In this document: in pieces, positions 46,357 through 55,600 of the stretch
How the letters are laid out: every line of letters begins with the position of its first letter
Position numbering within the stretch: the first letter of the stretch is position 1
NCBI RefSeq assembly: GCF_041146795.1
Contig: NC_135170.1
Coordinates: forward strand, 32,289,533 to 32,353,532
Source of the DNA: Maylandia zebra
Taxonomy: Eukaryota > Chordata > Actinopteri > Cichliformes > Cichlidae
Reading direction: 5' to 3'
DNA: 64,000 bases
Translations under genes and position numbers: made by a program
The notes under the pieces: generated by a model
Seen by the model: the letters and a program-made list of their open reading frames with translations, nothing else
The model's database searches: none
Told to the model about the DNA's origin: nothing

Positions 46357-49300
46357 ATGAAGTGGATATCTGGCTGGCTCCTGCTGCTGTCCATCTCTGT
46401 CGAGGTCTGGTCAGTGCCTATAGATCGCAATGCAGCCCAGCAGGTCCCTAAAGAGGAAGTGCAGGAAGAGAACATGGTAATGGCTCATTATTCTGTCATT
46501 TGTTTTTTCTTCTACCTCGTGACCTGTTTTTATGACCAGAGACTTGTTGTGGTTAACATTTCCTTACAAAATAGGACACTGGCCTGTACTACGACCGGTA
46601 CCTCAGAGAGGTGATTGAGGTTTTAGAGACAGACCCGCACTTCAGAGAGAAACTGCAGACAGCAAACACAGAGGACATTAAGGTTGGTTTCCACCTCTGC
46701 CTCTGTTTCACGTTCTTCCTTCTCAGTCGGTAGGCTTCCCTGTGTACTGTTTACATTCTAGCAGCTGGCATTGTGTCCAAACTGTTTAAACTCACCTGGA
46801 TTTCTCATGTTTGCCATCAGAACGGGCGTCTCAGTAAAGAGCTGGACCTGGTCAGTCATCATGTCAGAACTCGCTTGGATGAGCTGAAGCGTCAGGAGGT
46901 TTCTCGTCTCAGGATGCTGCTAAAGGCCAAACTGGACAGCACCAACACACAGAGTGAGTGGGATTCCTTTGATCCACATCACTGAAAAGTTTGCAGTTAA
47001 CTGTATACTAAAGTTCTTATTAGATTTAATAATCTTTTTTAAAAAATGAAAAAGATTTTTAACACCTTCACAGAAATTTGTGAACCATTGACTTTTCTTA
47101 TCTTAACTGATTATGGAAATTTTGTATGTCAGTCCATTTTTATCAGTCTGTTATTTACAAAAAAAAATCTCTGTACAAATCTGTGTATTTATTCAGTAAT
47201 ATATATAGAACCAAATGGTAGTCCAGTATGTGATTGGTTATTCACATATGATCCATACAGGTCTTCAGATGGACCATGCCTCCCTTCTGAAGCAGTTTGA
47301 ACATCTGGATCCGCACAATCAAAACACCTTTGAGGCCAAAGATCTCGAGCTTCTAATCTCAACGGTAAGTTGCTGCAGCGATAAATGAAGAAGAATTTTA
47401 GGAGTTTTTAAAGAAATTTTTTGTCCATTTGTTTCACAGAGTGTGACAGATCTCGAGAATCATAACAACACTGATCAGACTGTCTATTTTGTGCTATACC
47501 TCACTTATTTTTTAAAAAAATATTATTAACAGCAATAGTAGCAGCAATAATATCTTTTATCTCTCTGGCTTTTCATCTAGGCCACTAAGGACCTGGAGAA
47601 CTACGACGCAGAGAGACACGAGGAGTTCAAGCGCTACGAGATGCTGAAGGAGCATGAGAGGCGGGAGTACCTGAAGAGCCTTGATCAGGAGAAGAGAGAA
47701 AAGGAGGAGAAGAGAATGCAGGAGCTGAAGGAGAAACACCGCCAGCATCCTAAAGTTAACGCTCCGGTGGGCGACTGATACATCCGTGTTCGTTTTTATC
47801 AGAAACCATTAGAAATGACTCAGGTTTTCAGTCTGTTTTTAAAAAATATTTTTCCCACTCAGGGTAGCGTTGATCAGCTGCGGGAAGTTTGGGAGGAGAC
47901 AGATGGACTGGATCCTCAGGAGTTCAATCCCAAGACCTTTTTTAAACTGCATGGTGGGTGACAGCAACTCGCTTTAAGCCATTCTCTTTTTTTCATGTTA
48001 ATGGGTTATATGTTTTTTTTTAAAAACAAAGAAAGAAGGGTTCTCATTTATTCTCTGTTTCATTTAGATACAAATGAAGACGGTGTTTTGGATGAGCAGG
48101 AACTGGAGGCTCTCTTTACAAAGGAGGTGTACAATCCTGCTTACATCCACATCATGACTGCTTCAATTAAACTTTGATTTAGATTTAGTTTTATCCTGAG
48201 ACTGCTTAAAATCCTGGTTTGATTTCTATTTCCTTCAAAATGCAGCTCTTCTCTGTGTTCCTAAGCTCCTGCAGGCTTTTTTACAAGCTGACAGCAGACA
48301 TATGCACAGCATCAGAGTAGCGGCTAACATCTGTTTATTTCCCTCCTCCAGCTGGAGAAGGTCTACGACCCAAAGAATGAGGAAGATGATATGATGGAGA
48401 TGGAGGAAGAAAGGCTGAGGATGAGGGAGCATGTCATGAAAAATGTAAATTGTTAATTATTTATCTCACCATTTCCCACCTTTACTGGGTTTTTCTTTAA
48501 CTGACGCAGCCAACCTTCCTGTGTTAAAAGGTGGATGCAAACAAAGACCGGCTCGTCAGCCTGGAGGAATTCCTCAAGTCCACAGAGAAGAAAGAGTTCA
48601 GTAATCCCAAAGAGTGGGAGGTAAGGAGCTCAGAGGTGGCCTGAAGGTTGGGGAAGTGGGTGGATGCTTTGCACTGGGTGTGTGGTTCAAGTTCCCAGGA
48701 TGAGCCTGGAAAGCGTGGGTGCTGAAGTTGAACAGTTAATGAGTCTCTCACAAGTTGACCCAATGAAAACTCTTTGATGTACTTTTTATTTTTTAATTCC
48801 TGTTTACCAATGGACATTTGGAAAATCAGACTGGGTGTGACAGTGGTGTTCTTTTCAATAATGAGATAATGCATGCATAATGCTTTAACTAATTTCATCG
48901 ATTGGGGATCAGATAACTATAAGAGGGTGGAGTGTCCACTGCAGGTTAGGGCAGAGTTTTTGGATGAATTGGAATTCTCAGAGTCTTTTTCACCAGTGTT
49001 TTCACAGTGCGGAGCAGGAGATTGAGATACAGATTGGTGCAGCATTTGTTGTGATGCAGACGCTGTATTAGTCCGATATGGTGAAGAGAAAGCTGAGCAT
49101 GAAAGCAAAACTGTTGGATCTCCAGTCGATCTACATTCCTATCCTCACCTATGGCTCCAAGGTAGTGACTAAAAAATAAGCTAAAGGTTAAAAGCATTAC
49201 AAGTAAGCTTATGCATAGGGTGGGAATCTTGGCCATTTGGGAGGCAACTCCTTCGTGGCTAAAGGAGCCTGTTGAGGTGCTTGAGGCATCTAAACAGGAT

Positions 49301-50067
49301 GCCTCCTGTGAGGCTCATAAGTGAGGTGCTGGTGTTGGACATGTGCTACCAGTAGGAGGCTCTGCGGCAGACACAGAACATGATGGAGAAGTTATAGGCC
49401 CCAGCTGGTTTGGAAACATCTCGATGTCCCTCCCCGGGAAGAGGGAGGGACGTGTTTTCTTTTTTAAATGGATGGATGTGTGCGTTACCTGCATCCCGCT
49501 GTTGTCGCTGCAGACTCTGGAAAACAAGCCAGTGTATACAGAGGAAGAGCTCCAGCGATTTGAGGCTGAACTCAGGGACAAGGAGGAAGAGCTGAAGAGG
49601 AGGGCTGAGACTCTGCTTCAGGAGCAGGAGCTGCTGAGGGAGAGAGGCAAAGCCTTGGAGGCCCAGAGGAGAGAGTACCAGCAGGTAACAATCCTACCCT
49701 GGCGGTCACTTTCTTACATCATCTGAAACTTAAAAAATAGTTAATTGTTTCTTTTTTTCTTTTTTTAAATGGCAGGCTGTATTAGAAATGTCTCAGCGAC
49801 AGAAAGAACAGCAGGCAGTGGATGGGCAGCCTCCTGCGGGTCCTAATGGAGAACTACAGTTTCAGCCACAGACACAGAAACCTGAAGATAAAGGTAAACT
49901 GACTGTGACATATCCAGCATTGTTGTTACATTCTTTGGCTTGTGTTTTAATTCATTAATTTTTTTCATATTTCTCCCACAGAGGCAAAAGCTCCAGCTGA
50001 GCCCGAAGCTGAAGCCCAAAATAATCTGCCTGCAGAACCCCCACAGAATCTGCCTTTGCACACCTAA
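46357..50067 (+). CDS. nucb1: Nucleobindin 1, Golgi/ER calcium-binding protein
   Basis: Twelve coding exons in consistent phase: 46357-46476, 46575-46682, 46821-46953, 47261-47364, 47581-47766, 47863-47953, 48068-48126, 48352-48444, 48531-48620, 49514-49684, 49776-49893 and 49982-50067. They encode 452 residues (human 461). A signal peptide ([17 protein letters not shown]) opens the protein. [18 protein letters not shown] and the basic [20 protein letters not shown] region follow. EF-hand 1 is [14 protein letters not shown] and EF-hand 2 is [14 protein letters not shown], separated by an acidic stretch. The C-terminal coiled coil ([20 protein letters not shown]) has many Leu heptads, then a Gln/Pro-rich tail. 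Both EF loops keep their Ca-coordinating acids. NUCB1 binds calcium and G-alpha-i and restrains site-1-protease cleavage of ATF6. nucb2 is the alternative; the synteny and sequence favour nucb1. Confidence 0.95.
48940..49440 (+). mobile_element. Old RTE-like LINE fragment in nucb1 intron 9
   Basis: Decayed plus-strand remains of the same 3' ORF end seen at 61.6-62.2 kb. Near 49010-49160, GCGGAGCAGGAGATTGAGAT resembles GAGIEIDR, followed by [17 protein letters not shown]-like residues. [12 protein letters not shown]-like sequence lies near 49297 and the RLCGRHRTW-like region near 49360. Many substitutions and breaks show it is far older than the 61.6 kb copy. Confidence 0.75.
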
Positions 50068-50081
50068 TGTGCTCAGGCAGC

Positions 50082-50083
<2 letters not shown>

Positions 50084-50153
<70 letters not shown>
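50084..50153. repeat. (AC)n microsatellite in nucb1 3' UTR
   Basis: About 35 uninterrupted AC units, starting only 17 nt after the nucb1 stop codon. Long pure dinucleotide arrays are usually polymorphic. Confidence 0.95.
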
Positions 50154-50156
<3 letters not shown>

Positions 50157-50424
50157 AACATACACACATTTGGTTTGATTTACCCTGACACAGATATCCA
50201 GATGGGTTCTGCAAAATGCATTATGTGATCTGTGTGCATAGGTTCAGACAGACCGGCTTGTTTCTTGTGACATACTGAGTGTACTGAGTGTTAATGTCTG
50301 TGGTCTACATTAGATTAAAGATATCAAAGCACACGGTATTAGTACATGTATTCTCAGAAATCTTCAGTTTCAGTGAAGCTGTCAATCCTGCAGAATTGCA
50401 TGTGTAAAATCACAAACGTTGCCG

Positions 50425-50430
50425 AATAAA
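50425..50430 (+). terminator. nucb1: nucb1 polyadenylation signal
   Basis: AATAAA about 360 nt beyond the stop codon, followed by a T-rich and G/T-rich stretch (TATTTTGGGGAGCACTGTGT). Confidence 0.65.
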
Positions 50431-50449
50431 ATCTTAATTTAAAAGTATT

Positions 50450-51000
50450 TTGGGGAGCACTGTGTGGGTTTTTTTTGCAACACTAAATCGCACAGCTTCA
50501 GACATGATCGATTGTCATTATTTTTATGTGGGTGCTGAAGTTGAACAGTTAATGAGTCTCTCACGAGACGGAAGATTTTCAAAGTTTGTTATTTATATGA
50601 CAAAATTTGCAACTATACATGCCAAGGTCAAGAATTTCCAGAGAGTAATGCAACACTTCGCTTTGTGGATAAGGAGGAAAACAACAGAAATATTCGCTTG
50701 TTTCTGAAATTCAGTTTTTCTCAGAAAGATCTGAACAAGATCTTTTTGTGTGAGCTATTTATTAATGTCAAATATGCAAGGACAGTTTAACGAAGAAACA
50801 GTCAGCAGGTATTTTACACTCTTGAACTATTGTGGAAAGAGATTAACAGTAAGTAAAAAGAGCCCGTGCTTAGATAAACTGGTCCAGTTTTTTGGGAGGT
50901 GCTGCAGGAACCACATTCTTTGGTAGAAGTGTAAATTAATTAAAAAAAAAACTATAATAATCCGACTACTGAGGTTTTTTTCAACATTTCCAGGTTTTAT
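50450..51000. other. Spacer with a copied fragment of nucb1 intron 9
   Basis: No gene is recognised. Positions 50528-50564 repeat 37 bases found at 48715-48751 exactly. An open frame of 85 codons (50450-50707) spans this and looks unlike any family I know. The segment near 50990-51060 is similar to 59630-59740, the upstream flank of the second HTH exon. Confidence 0.4.
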
Positions 51001-51131
51001 ATTTTGTTATTATAAAGCCCCATAAAATAAAATATATTCAAATATATATATAAAAATAAATATCCATTCACACTTCCGGTGCAGGGGGAAGCGCTTCCTG
51101 GTAGCTGAAACCCGTAATGAATACGTGAATC

Positions 51132-51446
51132 ATGCCTCGCAAAAACGAGCTTTCGGAAGCTTTACGATCGCAAATTGTTGATCTGCACAAAGCTGGAAAA
51201 GGTTATAAAATAATCGCACGCACTTTGGATATTCATCGCAACACAGTTAGGGACATTGTGCTTAAATGGAAGCGATTCAGTACTGTGGCTACTCTGCCGA
51301 GAAGTGGGCGCCCTAGAAAGACGTCTGCAAAGACAAAGATCAGCGAGGTAACCCTTAATTACTCTGCAAACAGCAAATCAAGCAGCCGTGTGTACAAAAC
51401 TAGACGCCTGCAGCATCCAGACGAGCTTCTTAGCTCTGAACCCTGA
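51132..51446 (+). CDS. Tc1-type paired HTH exon, first copy
   Basis: The open frame (104 codons unspliced) starts MPRKNELSEALRSQIVDLHK and continues GKGYKIIARTLDIHRNTV and WKRFSTVATLPRSGRPRK. This is the bipartite paired-like DNA-binding domain of Tc1 transposases, including the GRPR hinge. The catalytic DDE domain is absent. After codon 72 (51347) a splice donor GAG|GTAACC occurs in phase 0, and the residues beyond it no longer look like a transposase. I infer this is the 5' coding exon of the downstream TNP2-type gene, whose other exons offer no good start. A CpG-bearing leader with an ETS-like ACTTCCGGT (51078-51086) precedes it, as a promoter would. The alternative is a small independent HTH-only protein or a deleted Tc1 derivative. 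Confidence 0.6.
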   Translation: MPRKNELSEALRSQIVDLHKAGKGYKIIARTLDIHRNTVRDIVLKWKRFSTVATLPRSGRPRKTSAKTKISEVTLNYSANSKSSSRVYKTRRLQHPDELLSSEP

Positions 51447-51486
51447 TGAAAACAAATGTGGAAGTTATTATTTAGCGGCCAGTGGC

Positions 51487-51850
51487 CACATTGGAGCATC
51501 AGCGGTCATGCCAAAGCGCATCAGTTGGATTTCAGACTAGACTAGGCTTGTTTTTCTTTAGAAGGTGTTTTAAACCATTTGTGGATAATATCTCTCACTG
51601 TGGTTCGCTGATGTCCCAAAACCTAAGAAATGGCTTTGTAATCCTTTCCAGGTCGGTGGATGTCAGACAGGTTCTATTCAAGTGATTTCTGTAATTAAAT
51701 AATAGGAGTGTGGCTACTGAAATTGAACTCGGCTTTCCAAAAAATGTCGATTAATCACAGTTAAGTCATCATTTAACAAGGGAGGAAATTACTTTTTCAC
51801 ATAGGGTCAGGTAGGTTTGGATAGATTATTCCCTTAATAAATTTTAAAAC
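51487..51850 (-). mobile_element. Internally deleted Tc1-like element
   Basis: On the minus strand this matches the two ends of a common fish Tc1-like element: a GGTCATGCCAAAGC block (C-terminal region) runs directly into CCATTTGTGGATAAT and ATGGCTTTGTAATCC (N-terminal region). It ends with the terminal repeat TTACTTTTTCACATAGGGTC (51791-51810). About 800 bp of the usual element is missing, and its left end abuts the HTH unit. Confidence 0.75.
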
Positions 51851-52041
51851 GTATTTAAAAAGTTGGATTTTTTATTTACGCAGGTTAAATTTGTCTAATA
51901 TTAAAATTACTTTGATGATATGAAACATGTAAGTGTAATAAATCAGGAAGCAGAAAACGAAAAACTTTTTCATGGTACCATATACTGGTCCAGCTCACAG
52001 TATGAGAGCATGTGATCATACATGAGACACAGATCAAGTGA

Positions 52042-52064
52042 CCCCCCCCCCCCCCCCCCCCCCC

Positions 52065-52095
<31 letters not shown>
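52042..52095. repeat. Poly-C run joined to (AC)n
   Basis: About 23 C followed by about 15 AC units. It is probably unstable, and the exact length may be an assembly estimate. Confidence 0.9.
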
Positions 52096-52097
<2 letters not shown>

Positions 52098-52625
52098 TGC
52101 ATTACTAAACATTCTCCATTAATAAAAGCATTTTTGTCATTTTCATATTTACATTTTCTAACCGCTAAAATGTCTTTTTAGAGATTGTGAATATATAATA
52201 TACTAATCTGAATGTCGTTTCAGTTTATTTCTTGAAATGAAATTTGCTACAAATTTTTAATTATTTAATTTTGGCAATTCATTTCCTGCAATTTACCCCA
52301 AAGATTCGCACAATGTTGTTTGAGTAACTCTTGTGAAATGCACTCAAAGAAGTAATGAGATGAACAGGATATAACATGGGTGACATCCCACCAGTGAATA
52401 CTTGCCCCACCTACCTATTCCAGTCCACACCAATAAGAGCATGTTGCTTTTCCACTCCCCAAAAATCCAGAATTTAATTTTTATTTGTATAAAATTATTT
52501 TGGTAATGGGTTCACTTAAAGAAATGTTAATCACTCTACTGAAATCCATGACAGTTTAATCTCTGAGGTGTAGCCGCAGATTAATGTTTACCATATGACT
52601 TGATGCATCTTTTCCTGTCTCTTAG

Positions 52626-55600
52626 GTTGGTAATGGCTCTAGTGAGCCAAAAGACAGAGGAGAAGATTTGCATCACAAAAAGGTAAATTTTATTAATTCA
52701 AGAGTTGATGAACTTTAGAAGGAAAAATAGAAAGACGAAATGTGCGAAGGCTCTCCATCATGTCTGGGGAAAACTAAGAATAGAAAAACATATCTGATCT
52801 AAATTTGGCTCCAGTCTCACTCAGACTGGTGCAGTCCAACTGGTCTGCCTTTCAGACTAATACTACTAGGAGTGGAACGAAAATCTCCAGCCAAATTTTA
52901 AATTTCAACTTTTTATATATGCACACACTGCATAAGAAAAATAAAGCCTTTCCAGAAAACTGCAATACCTTAAATGGCCACTTATGGTTGGCTTAAAAAC
53001 TGAGCAATACATATAGACTATTTATGAAGGATGGACTTACCCACACACGATATCGCCATGGTGATGTGGCTAACTTTGTAGCCTCATTATTGGTATTTTG
53101 GGTACAGAAATGTTGTTTTTTCAGTGCCAGACCACATGTTTACTTCTAAAGTTAGACATTTTAAGATGACACTCTGTGGGTTTTAACACATTTTTGAAGC
53201 CAGTTTCAAGTGACCACTTGAGGAACTGCAGTTTTTGGCACTTCTGTGTTTGGTTTTAATTTTTAGCCCTGCAGATTGCCACTTGGTTCATCTCCATGGA
53301 ACCCCATGCTCTCCATTATTAGTTTTCTATTCACAACAACTGTACTGGTGATCTGTGGTTTACTGCTCTTTGTAATCTGAATTCAACCACTTAATTCAAC
53401 CAGATGTGAGCAGATGTTTTATGAGTTGTCCAGGCTGATCTCCATCGTCTACACTGACAGTTAGACTTGTAGTCAAGACCGCCTAAAACAAGACCGAGAC
53501 AATACCAAGACCAGAGGGTATCGAGACCAAGACAGACCGAGTAAAGACCAAGAGAAAGTCGAGACGAGACTGGACTTCTCTTTGTAAGCTCCTTTGACTA
53601 CAATGACCTGGATGACTGAGAACCTTCACAGAGCGTAGCTGAGCCACTGTGTGAGAGCTGAGGAGCGGGTCTCACTCAAGGGGAGTCGACTCTTCTGATT
53701 CACTACAAAGCACTCTCTAAGCACGGCTCTTAGAGCTGATGCTTTTGCAGATGACACATTATCAAACGCTACGTTGTGTGTCATGGATACTGTTGACTCC
53801 AAATCTCCCGATCTGAGACAGCAAGACCGAGACAGCAAGGCCAAAATGGGACCGAGACCAAGACAAGACCATGACCACGTAAAAGTGGTCTCGAGACCAA
53901 GACCGGTCTTGAGACATCCAACTCTACTGACAATATACTGTTTATGCTGTCTTTATACTAGACAGTAAATGTAAAATTTACAGTGACTTCTGATTTAAAA
54001 TAATGAGGACTTACATGTAAGCTTTAAATTTAAATGAACTTCTTTAAAGTTTATAATATAATGGTATTAATTTTAGTGCTTGACTGAGGTTTTAGTTATT
54101 TATTTTGGAGTCATGTATCTCTCGGCATATGTCGTGTAAAAGTGTGCTTGACTGTGAGGATGCTTGGGTCTTTTTCTTCTGGCTCACATCTATATTCTGT
54201 CTCTTTCTCTATAGCAGCGAAAGGCTACTGCTGTTTCATCTAAAGATGAGACTACAGAACAAGACGTTAGTGCTTATGTATTTGTTAAAATTGTTTAAAT
54301 GATTGTTTAAAATATCTGATTTTTAAAGTAATCTAATAAAACCTATCATTCTATATATTTCTCTTTAAATCCAGAGAGACTTTAGCACCACCCACAAGGA
54401 TGGAAAGATCATACATTCCGACTCATCTCGTACTCAAGCAGCAGATGAAGAGAATATGGTGTGTTAGCTACTGTATATATATATATTTATAAATGATATA
54501 CAATAAATTATCACATGAAGATGTTTGTAGCTCATCACTTCCTGTCTCCTAGGCTGGACCGTCAGATATCAGAGGAGGAAGTTCAGCCCATAAAATGGTA
54601 AAGCATCTTCAGTTTGAGCATTGTTTGGAAAGACAAGAACCCCTCATTCTGTTTACCTTTTAAAATCCAGAGACGATTAGTCGACACAGAAAACTGAAAA
54701 ATACCATCTCAATATTATTAACATGCCTGATCTAAATTTGGCCACATTTACATTCAAATTGACCTCTCCAGTCCTTTTAGGGAGGAACCAAAAATAGCAG
54801 ACAGCATGGTTTCAAGTGCAGGTCCTCATTCTGTTTTCCTGTTAAATTTTTAGAGCGATAACATCATCTGCAGTGATGGAAACACAGATTCTTACTCATC
54901 TGATGAAGATGAAGAAGACCCTATTGTATGTGAAGTAACAATAAGTGAAAATGATTTTAAGGATATCAAAATGATGACATCAAGATGTTCATCAGCCATC
55001 CTTTTCTGACTTGCAGGCCAGTCATCTGTCAGCTGGAGATCCGGACCATGAAATGGTAAATATGCACATGCAGTAAGAAGTGCAATAATTACTTAGTTAA
55101 AACTAAAGCAAACCATCCAAATAATGAATTTAAAGAAGGAACCCACACCACAAACGCAATCAAGACGCCCAACTTAGGCTACGTTCACACTGCAGACGAA
55201 AGCGCGACCCATATCCGATCATGGTATGACAGTGTGAACGGCACAAATCTGATATTTTCAAATCCGATCTGGGTCACTTTCGTATGTGGACTGAATCCGA
55301 TACATATCTGATGTTTTAGAAAGCGACTGCTGTTTGAATGGTCATGTCGCATTAAATCCGTCTTTTACGTCACTGACACAAGACAGACGCCAATTTTCAG
55401 CTCCGGAGAAGACATCGCAAACGCTTCCTGGCCATCCAGTGAAACTGTTGGGAAGACAACGTTGGAGAAATGTGAACATTTTATTTGTACTCTAGAATCT
55501 GCAGATTCTGTCCGAAATCTGCAACTATCGTTTAAAGCATCCCAAAAAACCAGTCTGTGATGAAGGAGTAAACATATCCAGGAAACCAAATTTGACCAAA

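Noticed and set aside
49843-50214. Val/Cys- and Thr/His-repeat frames
   Set aside because: Translations of the (AC)n array in the nucb1 3' UTR.
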